Shown: positions 1-7,337 of the stretch, in pieces
Layout: each line of letters begins with the position of its first letter
Numbering within the stretch: position 1 is the first letter of the stretch
NCBI GenBank assembly: GCA_017615375.1
Contig: JAGAAH010000148.1
Coordinates: 1 to 11,417, forward strand
Direction: 5' to 3'
DNA length: 11,417 bases
Source: Lachnospiraceae bacterium
Lineage (GTDB): Bacteria > Bacillota > Clostridia > Lachnospirales > Lachnospiraceae
The notes under the pieces: model-generated
What the model was told of the DNA's origin: nothing
Database searches by the model: none
The model's input: only the letters and a program-made list of their open reading frames with translations
Translations under genes and position numbers: made by a program

Positions 1-9
1 GCCGGCATT

Positions 10-1074
10 TTACTTCTTTCCTTTTCTTCTTCTGTCAATTCTCTTGGTTAAAGCAATTGCTTTCTTTACAAGCTTTCTATTTAAAAACTCTATATCGCGA
101 GGCTTATCTCCCATCAATTCCGCAATTTTTTCCGCTACGGAATCGGGACAACTACCCCTATTAATCTTAATAATATTATTAAGCACGGCCTTAATGAATT
201 CAGGGTCATGCGTCTTATCCCCCTCCATATGAGAAAGAAAGAACTTATTACATACATCTCTGTGAAGATCCGCCATATCCGGCGCATATTCATCGATTAT
301 CTCAACCATTTTAATATGGCTTTCTTCCGAACCGAGTCTCGTCTTCTTATACTTCTCTGCGGTATTCATAACGGAATCCGGATTCTGGAAGTAGTGATAA
401 TAAGGAGTCTTGTCAAAAACGCCCTTGTTCCAGCGCTTTGCCACATATGAAAGCCAGAGGCCGTCTTCCGCAATGCTTACGTTCTCATCGAACAATATAT
501 ACTCACCGAGATTATCCTTTAAAGACTCTCTCTTATAAATCTTATTCCATATGTAATTGCCGTAGCTTACATATCCGCCGCCGACGCCGACTAATGAAAG
601 CATATACTTTAATATCTCACATCTTCCACCGACGCCTGTATATCCTTCCTTCGACTGAACAAATGCAGTCTTATATACGTTATCCTTAGACCATCCGAAA
701 TATCCGACATCCGCATCTTCATACGGCACATCGCCGACCATTTGCTTCAGCATATTCTCATAACAGTCTGCGTTAATCCAGTCATCCGAATCTATGAAGT
801 GAATAAACTCACCTGTTGCTGCCTTGATTCCGTCATTTCTTGCAGCAGATACGCCGCCGTTAGGCTTATCTATTATTACCACTCTGTCATCCGCAAGCTT
901 GATAGCCTTGAGCATCTCAAGTGTATCATCCGCGGAACCGTCATTTACAAGTATTAATTCTATATTCTTATGAGTGGAGTTAAGAACCGACTCCGCACAT
1001 GTCTTAACGTATTTTACGGCATTGTAACAAGGTACAATGACACTTATCTTAACATTTGCAATACTTCTGCCCAT
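10..1074 (-). CDS. Family 2 glycosyltransferase (GT-A fold)
   Basis: The protein (354 aa) should transfer a sugar from a nucleotide-sugar donor onto a cell-surface or exopolysaccharide acceptor at the inner face of the membrane. The N-terminal GT-A domain is clear: SVIVPCYN at residues 11-18, NDGSADDT at 44-51, NGGVSAARNDGI at 72-83 and the metal-binding DSDDW at 95-99. WNKIYKRESL at 176-185 and EDGLW at 203-207 (the usual catalytic-base region) follow. There is no transmembrane segment, and the tail is very basic (RRIDRRRKGKK), which may help membrane association. The ATG lies 3 nt after the cca stop, with AGGAG 6 nt upstream inside the cca end, so the two are probably cotranscribed. Donor and acceptor cannot be told from sequence. 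An in-frame ATG 1 nt beyond its stop could begin another gene, but only 8 nt are visible. Confidence 0.93.
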   Translation of the reverse strand: MGRSIANVKISVIVPCYNAVKYVKTCAESVLNSTHKNIELILVNDGSADDTLEMLKAIKLADDRVVIIDKPNGGVSAARNDGIKAATGEFIHFIDSDDWINADCYENMLKQMVGDVPYEDADVGYFGWSKDNVYKTAFVQSKEGYTGVGGRCEILKYMLSLVGVGGGYVSYGNYIWNKIYKRESLKDNLGEYILFDENVSIAEDGLWLSYVAKRWNKGVFDKTPYYHYFQNPDSVMNTAEKYKKTRLGSEESHIKMVEIIDEYAPDMADLHRDVCNKFFLSHMEGDKTHDPEFIKAVLNNIIKINRGSCPDSVAEKIAELMGDKPRDIEFLNRKLVKKAIALTKRIDRRRKGKK

Positions 1075-1077
1075 TAC

Positions 1078-2301
1078 TTACTCCTGCTTTGCAATTCTAA
1101 TCAAATCTTCTCTGTTATTAAGCGAAGGGTCTTTCAATACAGCTTCAAAAAGCAAATTAAGCTTATCTCCGATAACCGTACCCTTTTCAAATCCCATCTC
1201 TATAAGGTCCGTGCCTGATAATGCCATATCTTTAACGGTTACACACTCATTGGCATCATATATGGCATCAACCGTGGCTTTAAGCTTTTTTGCAATTTCA
1301 TTTTCTTTCTCGCCCTTAACGGACAGTACCTTAATATAGTATTCCGTTAACTCTCTGCCGTATCTTGCAAGGAATTTTCTTACTTCGTATCTGTCATCCC
1401 TTAAGATAAAAGTTCTTAACGCGACAAGCTTTTTCACCATCTCAAATGTGAATCTATCGGTCTTAAGGCGTCTTAAGACATCATACGCCATATCCCCCGC
1501 TTCTTCATCATCCTTGGTATTAACATTTTCAAGAAGAATCGCCAAGCGCACCTGCAGATTCATATCGGATTTCTTAAGATTCCGAAGAACTTCTTCCGCC
1601 TTATCGCCTGCAAAAAAAGCATCCAATTCCGGCATAAAAATTCCGGTAAGACCTGCTCCATAGGCGTCCTCTATCATCTCAGGGTTATCCGACATTAAAG
1701 TCTTACTTAATTCAACATAGATTCGCTCTGCCGACACATGCGCAAGATTCTCGTGAAGTGCCTTCATCGCCTTAAACGTCTCGTCTTCAATCGTAAACGA
1801 AAGCTTGGCCGCAAAACGAACCGCACGAAGCATACGAAGTGCATCCTCCGTAAAACGCTGCACCGGATCTCCGACGCAACGAATCAAACGATTCTTAAGA
1901 TCTTCTTCACCACCGTATAGATCGACAAGACCCGTCTTTTCGTTATATGCCATTGCATTAATGGTAAAATCTCTTCGCTTTAAGTCTTCTTCAAGACTTC
2001 CCGTAAACTTTACTTCCTTCGGATGACGGAAATCTTCGTATTCACCGTCAATTCTATAGGTCGTAACTTCATAGCTTACACCGCTCATCCGAACCGTCAC
2101 GGTTCCGTGCTCTATACCGGTATCGATAGTCCTTCTAAAAAGCGCTTTTACCTCGGAAGGGGTTGCCGACGTCGTTATATCGTAATCCTTAGGCTCTTCG
2201 TTAAGCAAGCTGTCACGAACGCAGCCGCCTACAGCATATGCTTCGTAGCCGGCCTGTTCCAAGACTTCTATAATTGTACTGACGTCGTTCGGTAATCTCA
2301 T
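1078..2301 (-). CDS. cca: CCA-adding tRNA nucleotidyltransferase, class II
   Basis: This enzyme (407 aa) builds or repairs the 3' CCA end of tRNAs from CTP and ATP without a nucleic acid template. Class II motifs appear in order: AVGGCVRD at residues 23-30 (nucleotidyltransferase signature), the metal-binding DYDITT at 39-44 (D39 and D41), RRDFTINAMAY at 109-119, and RFTEDALRMLRAVRFAA at 149-165, which contains the EDxxR nucleotide-recognition motif. The remaining C-terminal part is the helical tRNA-binding region. I see no HD phosphohydrolase motif, and the length is typical of Firmicute enzymes. The start codon overlaps the proS stop as TAATG, and the ribosome binding site is weak, which suggests translational coupling to proS. 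A split CC-adding-only or A-adding-only enzyme cannot be excluded from motifs alone, but a full CCA enzyme is most likely. Confidence 0.95.
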   Translation of the reverse strand: MRLPNDVSTIIEVLEQAGYEAYAVGGCVRDSLLNEEPKDYDITTSATPSEVKALFRRTIDTGIEHGTVTVRMSGVSYEVTTYRIDGEYEDFRHPKEVKFTGSLEEDLKRRDFTINAMAYNEKTGLVDLYGGEEDLKNRLIRCVGDPVQRFTEDALRMLRAVRFAAKLSFTIEDETFKAMKALHENLAHVSAERIYVELSKTLMSDNPEMIEDAYGAGLTGIFMPELDAFFAGDKAEEVLRNLKKSDMNLQVRLAILLENVNTKDDEEAGDMAYDVLRRLKTDRFTFEMVKKLVALRTFILRDDRYEVRKFLARYGRELTEYYIKVLSVKGEKENEIAKKLKATVDAIYDANECVTVKDMALSGTDLIEMGFEKGTVIGDKLNLLFEAVLKDPSLNNREDLIRIAKQE

Positions 2302-3737
2302 TAATATGCCTTACCCCAGATAACCAGTTTCTTTGCAGCTTTGCCGCAGCAGATACACTTATTGGAAATTGTCTCCTGTTCAAATGGCATGCAACGGCTG
2401 GTAGCTGTCGTATCTTCCTTAATCTTATTCTCGCAAGCCTCGTCTCCGCACCACATAGCGCGAACAAATCCCGGCTTATTGTCTATTGTTCTCTTAAAAT
2501 CATCATATTCCGTAACATCATAGATACTCTCGTCACGTCTCAATCTTGCGCGCTCAAGCATATCGGACTGCATAGCGCCTAAGATTTCCGCAAGCTTATC
2601 GGAAAGTTCATCTAATGCAACAGTAATCTTCTCGTGAGTATCACGTCTTACAACTATGCATGAACCGTTCTCGATATCCTTCGGTCCAAGTTCGATTCTT
2701 ACAGGGATACCACGCATCTCCTGCTCGGAGAACTTCCATCCCGGGCTCTTCTCGGAATCATCAATCTTAACACGGAAGTGCTTAGATAAAATCTGCTTAA
2801 CTTCTCTGGCTTTATTAAGAACTCCGTCTGCATCCTGTCTTACCGGAATAACCATAACCTGTGTAGGAGCAACACGTGGAGGTAATACAAGACCGTCATC
2901 GTCACCGTGTACCATAATAAGTGCACCGACAAGTCTGGTCGTAACGCCCCATGATGTCTGATGTACATAATGAAGCTTATTGTCCTTATCCGTAAACTGA
3001 ATACCGAATGCCTTGGCAAATCCGTCGCCGAAGTTGTGGCTTGTACCCGACTGCAAAGCCTTGCCGTCATGCATCATTGCTTCAATTGTGTATGTAGCTT
3101 CAGCGCCGGCAAACTTTTCCTTGTCTGTCTTACGTCCCTTAATTACAGGAATTGCAAGGAATTCCTCACAGAACTTTGCATATGTATCGAGCATAAGAAT
3201 CGTTCTCTGCTCTGCTTCTTCAGCTGTAGCATGTGCTGTATGACCTTCCTGCCATAAGAACTCTCTTGAACGAAGGAATGGTCTTGTCGTCTTCTCCCAT
3301 CTTACAACCGAACACCACTGGTTATATACCTTTGGCAAGTCTCTGTATGACTGAATTGCATCCTTGTAGAAATCGCAGAACAACGTCTCTGATGTAGGAC
3401 GTACGCAAAGTCTTTCCTGTAAAGGTTCAAGTCCGCCATGGGTAACCCATGCAACTTCAGGTGCAAAACCTTCTACGTGATCCTTCTCCTTCTGAAGAAG
3501 AGATTCAGGAATAAACATTGGCATGTATACATTCTCTACGTCTACTTCCTTGAATCTTCTGTCAAGCTCGTTACGCATATTCTCCCAGATTGCGTAACCG
3601 TATGGTTTAATAACCATACAACCTTTAACGCTTGTATAATCCGTAAGCTCAGCTTTCTTAACGACATCCGTATACCACTGAGCGAAATCCTCTTCCATTG
3701 ATGTAATGGATTCTACCATTTTCTTATCTTTTGCCAT
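2301..3737 (-). CDS. proS: Prolyl-tRNA synthetase, archaeal/eukaryotic type (ProS type 3)
   Basis: This cytosolic class II synthetase (478 aa) charges tRNA-Pro with proline. Visible signatures are RPTSET at residues 113-118, motif 2 around [14 protein letters not shown] at 147-160 and motif 3 around [18 protein letters not shown] at 271-288. An anticodon-binding domain starts near 292. A C-terminal zinc-like domain has C430, C435, C461 and C464, and the chain ends in Tyr, both usual for this type. The insertion editing domain of the bacterial ProRS type is absent, matching the short length. The start ATG has AGAGG 8 nt upstream; M7 is an alternative start but is less well placed. It follows the GGDEF gene by 33 nt and overlaps cca by one base, and no T-box leader is present. 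Pairing with cca groups two tRNA-processing and charging functions. Confidence 0.97.
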   Translation of the reverse strand: MAKDKKMVESITSMEEDFAQWYTDVVKKAELTDYTSVKGCMVIKPYGYAIWENMRNELDRRFKEVDVENVYMPMFIPESLLQKEKDHVEGFAPEVAWVTHGGLEPLQERLCVRPTSETLFCDFYKDAIQSYRDLPKVYNQWCSVVRWEKTTRPFLRSREFLWQEGHTAHATAEEAEQRTILMLDTYAKFCEEFLAIPVIKGRKTDKEKFAGAEATYTIEAMMHDGKALQSGTSHNFGDGFAKAFGIQFTDKDNKLHYVHQTSWGVTTRLVGALIMVHGDDDGLVLPPRVAPTQVMVIPVRQDADGVLNKAREVKQILSKHFRVKIDDSEKSPGWKFSEQEMRGIPVRIELGPKDIENGSCIVVRRDTHEKITVALDELSDKLAEILGAMQSDMLERARLRRDESIYDVTEYDDFKRTIDNKPGFVRAMWCGDEACENKIKEDTTATSRCMPFEQETISNKCICCGKAAKKLVIWGKAY

Positions 3738-3770
3738 TTTATATACCTCTTTTAAATTATAATCTGTTAA

Positions 3771-4952
3771 TTATCCTACCGTATGAAACGACTTCTCGCG
3801 CATATACTGCTTCTTATTGGCTGCGCCCGCAGTCTGGTCATAGCAGATATTCTTAAAATATACGCACGCCTTGCCGCCTTCCTTTGCCTGATAAAGCGCT
3901 TTATCCGCTTCATTTCTTAAATCCCAGAACCCGATTTCGGGGACTGCGGCCTCTGCAAACGAAAGTCCCATACTTATAGATACATGCGGAAGGAAATTAC
4001 CCGGCGCATGCGGCATCTTTCTGTCTTCAACCGCTCTCTTACACCTTATTGCCGTGGCAAGAGCATCCTTTTCGGTAACTCCGGTAAGGAAAACCAGAAA
4101 TTCTTCTCCACCAACTCGCGCAACACAATCCGAACGTCTTGTAATAACGCTTGAAAGTGCCTCGGCAATCATTCTGATGCAATCATCGCCCGGGGAATGT
4201 CCGAATGTATCGTTAAACTTCTTGAAGTTATCTATATCAATCATCATTATAGCGACACTTATACGCTCTCTTATGCAAGCCGGCCATAACTGCGATACGC
4301 GTCTTTCAAGTCCGCGTCTGTTAAGAAGCTTCGTCATAGGATCCGTCTCTGCCTGATTCTTGGCAGAACTAATCTCGGTTGCATCCGTCTCTTTACGCTG
4401 ATATGCATAATAAAACTGTATCGAGATTATAGCACAAAGAAGCATTACAAGAAGCGCATTAACAAGATGTTCCGGTCCCAATGTTGAAAGAGCCAAATGT
4501 AAAACCAAAAGCACCGACTCAAATCCGAGGGTCACAAGCACTTCCTTCTTTTCAAGAAGCGGTACCAGTGCAAGCACTGCCATAAATATTACAACTTCAA
4601 GCTGTGCCTCTAACTGTCTTGGAGCAAATATACTTAAAAGCGCAATCGCCAAATACTGCGTCACCCAGAATATTCTGTTAACCTCGCGTATTCTCGTACG
4701 TCTCCTGGTCTTAATCCTGTAATAGGTAATCGCCATAAAACCCAAATTGTTAAATATATAAGCAACCATTAGCACCCATGCGGGCACTACGCTAAGCGGT
4801 ATATATTCACCGATAACATACTGAATCCAGAGAGCCGTAATAACCACAAGCAAACAAAGGGAGGCCATAAAGTCTCTCTTCATATTCTCAAATGCAATTC
4901 TATCACGTGCACGTGCATTTGCGCGAGATTCCGTCAACGCTTCTCTTTGCAT
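3771..4952 (-). CDS. Membrane diguanylate cyclase (GGDEF domain)
   Basis: The protein (393 aa) probably makes c-di-GMP from two GTP at the membrane. The N-terminal half has about six hydrophobic segments (roughly residues 29-47, 54-75, 95-110, 118-133, 140-157 and 163-183) with short loops and no recognisable ligand-binding domain. The GGDEF domain covers about 200-365. It has the metal-binding DIDNFKKFND at 239-248, and the active loop reads GGEEF at 281-285. RRSD at 272-275 fits the RxxD inhibitory site, exactly five residues before the active loop, so the enzyme is probably both active and product-inhibited. The ATG has GGGAG 7 nt upstream. The gene sits 44 nt after the pseudouridine synthase gene and 33 nt before proS. 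No PDE domain is fused; a plausible opposing phosphodiesterase is encoded at 9987. The input signal is unknown. Confidence 0.92.
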   Translation of the reverse strand: MQREALTESRANARARDRIAFENMKRDFMASLCLLVVITALWIQYVIGEYIPLSVVPAWVLMVAYIFNNLGFMAITYYRIKTRRRTRIREVNRIFWVTQYLAIALLSIFAPRQLEAQLEVVIFMAVLALVPLLEKKEVLVTLGFESVLLVLHLALSTLGPEHLVNALLVMLLCAIISIQFYYAYQRKETDATEISSAKNQAETDPMTKLLNRRGLERRVSQLWPACIRERISVAIMMIDIDNFKKFNDTFGHSPGDDCIRMIAEALSSVITRRSDCVARVGGEEFLVFLTGVTEKDALATAIRCKRAVEDRKMPHAPGNFLPHVSISMGLSFAEAAVPEIGFWDLRNEADKALYQAKEGGKACVYFKNICYDQTAGAANKKQYMREKSFHTVG

Positions 4953-4996
4953 ATGCCATCTCCCAAATAAATATAGTTACAGATATTATCATTTTA

Positions 4997-5665
4997 TCAT
5001 CTTAGGAAAGTATTCGCAAGGCAAAAAGCCTTGCCGACCGGCTTAATCGAAAACTCCATAACCCTTGAATTTACGGGGTGTACGAAGCTTAGCCGGCAAG
5101 AACAAAGTGCTACATTAAATCCCTCTTTTGCGGTTCCGTATTTTCTGTCCGCGTAAAGCGGATATCCGTGTGCCGCAAACTGAACTCTGATCTGATGATG
5201 ACGGCCTGTATGTAACTTTACAAGCACAAGTGTAAGCTCCCCGTCCTCAGACTTAATATTCTCAAGCACCTTGTATGTAAGATATGCTCTTTTGGCATTT
5301 GGATTATCTTTTGATGAAATAAAAGAAGTATTGGTCTTACGGTCAAACTCAAGATAATCTTCGAATTCTCCGTCTTTCTCCGGTTTTCCGCAAACCAAGG
5401 CATAATACTCTTTTTCTATCTCTTGTTCTCTTATGTATTGCGAAAGCGTTGCTGCTGCCTTAGCGGTTTTCGCAACCAAAAGAATGCCTTCTACAGGCTG
5501 GTCCAATCTATGGACCAGCCCGATAAAAGGCTCTTCATGTTTCTTCGCTCTGTAATTCTTAAGAAGGCTTACCATGTCCTTCTGACCGATTCGTGCGGTC
5601 TCAGTCGCGATGCCTGCATCTTTTCTTACCACGATTATGGCATCGTCTTCATAGAGAATCTCCAT
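4997..5665 (-). CDS. RluA-family pseudouridine synthase
   Basis: The protein (222 aa) isomerises uridine to pseudouridine in rRNA or tRNA; its exact target is not readable from sequence. The catalytic motif is HRLD at residues 52-55, making D55 the expected nucleophile. It continues as QPVEGIL instead of the more common T-S-G type continuation. KEYYALV at 85-91 and LHTGRHHQIRVQ at 151-162, followed by HGYPLYADRKYG, complete the RluA fold. There is no N-terminal S4 RNA-binding domain, so this is the short, catalytic-domain-only form. Its ATG overlaps the stop of the DUF4349 gene as TAATG, implying coupled translation. The family assignment is secure, but a specific symbol such as rluA, rluC or truC is not justified. 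Confidence 0.93.
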   Translation of the reverse strand: MEILYEDDAIIVVRKDAGIATETARIGQKDMVSLLKNYRAKKHEEPFIGLVHRLDQPVEGILLVAKTAKAAATLSQYIREQEIEKEYYALVCGKPEKDGEFEDYLEFDRKTNTSFISSKDNPNAKRAYLTYKVLENIKSEDGELTLVLVKLHTGRHHQIRVQFAAHGYPLYADRKYGTAKEGFNVALCSCRLSFVHPVNSRVMEFSIKPVGKAFCLANTFLR

Positions 5666-6594
5666 TATTCTTTATCCTTATTCTCTGTTGTGCAATTAAT
5701 CACGCCTGCTTCTTTCTTTTCCTTTTTTCTTCTCGGATGCTTTCTTCTTATCTTAGAAATTCCTCGAAGTATTAAAACTACTACAAATATAGCAATCGCA
5801 AGCAATACAAAGTACGGAATCGAAGTAATAAACCATACACCGAAATCCACGAGCTTATCGCATACATCATGGAAGTTTGCAACAAAACCTTTTCCTATAC
5901 GCTGCCATACGTTATCTTCGCCGACTGCTTCGATATCGCGAACTTCATATATCGTAAGATTAATAGTCGTATACATTACAAGATTATTGTAAAGATTCAT
6001 TGTAGTTGTATAACTGTTAATCTCATATTCACACTGTGAAAGCTGATCCTCGATGGTAATTATATCAGCAACATCCTTTGCTTCCTTAAGAAGCTCAAGG
6101 AGACGCTCTCTTTTTGTATTAAGCGTTTCGAGATGCGCTTTTACATCGTAATACTGCAATGTAATATCTTCTGCACTCTGGGATTTATTAACCTTTGTAC
6201 CAAGATCGCTGTCATCCTTAACAAATTCTTCCACTTTTGCGGTCGGAATTCTCAAAGTAAGATTTGCGGTTCTGTCGATATATCCGTATACACTTGAATT
6301 CTCGATATATCCGCCGTATTCCTTAACCTTATTCTCGATATACGCATACGACTTATCGAAATCCTTGCTCTGATATTCAAGCGTGTATCTTAAGATAAGC
6401 TTCTGAGAATACTCGCCCTCAGGTATGCTGTCACTTTTCTCCGCGGAACTATTCGAAGGCTCCGCCCAGTCGCTCTCATATCCGCCGCTATAGTCTTCAA
6501 AACTGCTATTCTTGCTGTCATAAGCGCCGCCGCATGCAGTAAGCGCAATTGTCATCGCAATGCACAAAACCACCATCAATAATTTCTTTTTCAT
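5665..6594 (-). CDS. DUF4349-type membrane-anchored lipoprotein
   Basis: The protein (309 aa) is of unknown function. It has a lipoprotein signal peptide: MKKK, a hydrophobic stretch, then LTAC with the lipidated cysteine at residue 21. A Ser/Gly/Glu-rich linker (about 22-62) follows, then an extracellular domain (about 63-255) resembling DUF4349. That domain includes a predicted coiled coil at about 153-195 (HLETLNTKRERLLELLKEAK onward). A transmembrane helix lies at about 256-278, followed by a highly basic cytoplasmic tail (KIRRKHPRRKKEKK). If both the lipid and the helix are used, the protein is anchored at both ends of its extracellular domain. The start has AGGAG 7 nt upstream. It lies 53 nt after the response regulator gene and overlaps the next gene by one base. 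The position suggests it is a target or sensory partner of the two-component system, which is an inference. Confidence 0.88.
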   Translation of the reverse strand: MKKKLLMVVLCIAMTIALTACGGAYDSKNSSFEDYSGGYESDWAEPSNSSAEKSDSIPEGEYSQKLILRYTLEYQSKDFDKSYAYIENKVKEYGGYIENSSVYGYIDRTANLTLRIPTAKVEEFVKDDSDLGTKVNKSQSAEDITLQYYDVKAHLETLNTKRERLLELLKEAKDVADIITIEDQLSQCEYEINSYTTTMNLYNNLVMYTTINLTIYEVRDIEAVGEDNVWQRIGKGFVANFHDVCDKLVDFGVWFITSIPYFVLLAIAIFVVVLILRGISKIRRKHPRRKKEKKEAGVINCTTENKDKE

Positions 6595-6622
6595 AACATA
6601 ACTCCTTTAATATTCTTTTTAT

Positions 6623-6644
6623 GTAAAAGCGCATAACGCTTTAC
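6623..6644 (-). other. Hairpin in the gap between response regulator and DUF4349 genes
   Basis: In the transcript, GUAAAGCG pairs with CGCUUUUAC around a 5-nt loop, giving an 8-bp stem with one bulged U. It starts 3 nt after the response regulator stop. No uridine run follows the stem, so it does not look like an efficient intrinsic terminator. It could instead mark an RNA processing or stability boundary that lowers or separates expression of the lipoprotein gene. Its function is inferred only from position. Confidence 0.4.
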
Positions 6645-6647
6645 AAA

Positions 6648-7337
6648 CTAAACCTTAAACCTGTATCCGACACCCCAGATTGTCTCTATATACTGCGGTG
6701 CGGTACTATCCATCTCAATCTTCTCTCTTATCTTCTTAATATGCACGGTTACTGTCGCAATATCGCTTCCCGCAGATTCCATTCCCCAGATTTTAAGGAA
6801 AAGCTCATCCTTGGTAAATACATGGTTCGGATTCTCCGCAAGGTATAAAAGAAGCTCGAATTCCTTAGACGTAAATACTTTTTCCTCGTCATCGACAAAT
6901 ACCCTATGCGCGGTCTTATCGATTTTAAGGCCTCGAATCTTGATTATCTCATTCTTCTGTTCCTTGCCGACAAGAGACTCATATCTTGAAACATGCGCCT
7001 TAACTCTTGCAACAAGCTCACTCGGAGAAAACGGCTTAACGACATAATCGTCAGCGCCATAGCCTAATCCCCTTATCTTATCTATATCGTCTTTTTTGGC
7101 AGATACCATTATAATAGGTGTCTTCTTTGCGCTCCTTATCTTGGAACAAATTTCAAAACCGTCTATTCCCGGAAGCATTACGTCAAGTATATATATATCG
7201 TAGTCATTCGTAAGCGCTTTCTTAAGGCCTTCCGTTCCGTCGGTCTCTATATCCGCATCGAATCCCGCTATATGCAGGTAATCTCTCTCAAGCTCCGCAA
7301 TCTCAAGTTCATCCTCAATTATAAGTACTTTGCCCAT
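6648..7337 (-). CDS. OmpR/PhoB-family response regulator
   Basis: This is the cytoplasmic DNA-binding output protein of a two-component system (229 aa). The receiver domain (about residues 1-115) has the acidic pair E8/D9, phosphoacceptor D52 in YILDVMLPGIDG, switch residue S79 in MVSA and K101 in VVKPFSP, so all key residues are present. A C-terminal winged-helix domain (about 130-229) contains FTSKEFELLLYLAENP, the recognition region TVTVHIKKIREKI and the closing ETIWGVGYRFKV. GGAGG lies 5 nt before the ATG. The gene starts inside the end of the histidine kinase gene (23-nt overlap), strong evidence that the two are a cognate, translationally coupled pair. Target genes are unknown; the next gene downstream, the DUF4349 lipoprotein, is the first candidate. 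Confidence 0.96.
   Translation of the reverse strand: MGKVLIIEDELEIAELERDYLHIAGFDADIETDGTEGLKKALTNDYDIYILDVMLPGIDGFEICSKIRSAKKTPIIMVSAKKDDIDKIRGLGYGADDYVVKPFSPSELVARVKAHVSRYESLVGKEQKNEIIKIRGLKIDKTAHRVFVDDEEKVFTSKEFELLLYLAENPNHVFTKDELFLKIWGMESAGSDIATVTVHIKKIREKIEMDSTAPQYIETIWGVGYRFKV

Noticed and set aside
1..8. Possible start of another gene (ATG on the minus strand at positions 8-6, 1 nt after the glycosyltransferase stop).
   Set aside because: Only two full codons are visible; a weak GGAAAG lies 7 nt upstream. It is consistent with another operon gene but cannot be supported.
3738..3770. Perfect TATAAT (3761-3756, minus strand) before proS, looking like an internal promoter.
   Set aside because: No acceptable -35 lies 16-18 bp upstream, and the predicted start would fall on the proS ribosome binding site.
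4943..4959. Alternative ATG 7 nt upstream of the diguanylate cyclase start.
   Set aside because: It is out of frame, gives only about 18 codons, and lies too close to the GGGAG site.
4953..4996. TATATT-like -10 in the gap before the diguanylate cyclase gene.
   Set aside because: The matching -35 position agrees with TTGACA at only about two bases; the region is simply AT-rich.
5423..5992. Long plus-strand open frame (189 codons) antisense to the pseudouridine synthase and lipoprotein genes.
   Set aside because: It overlaps two well-supported genes, crosses their junction, and its translation resembles no protein family. It is a reverse-strand shadow.
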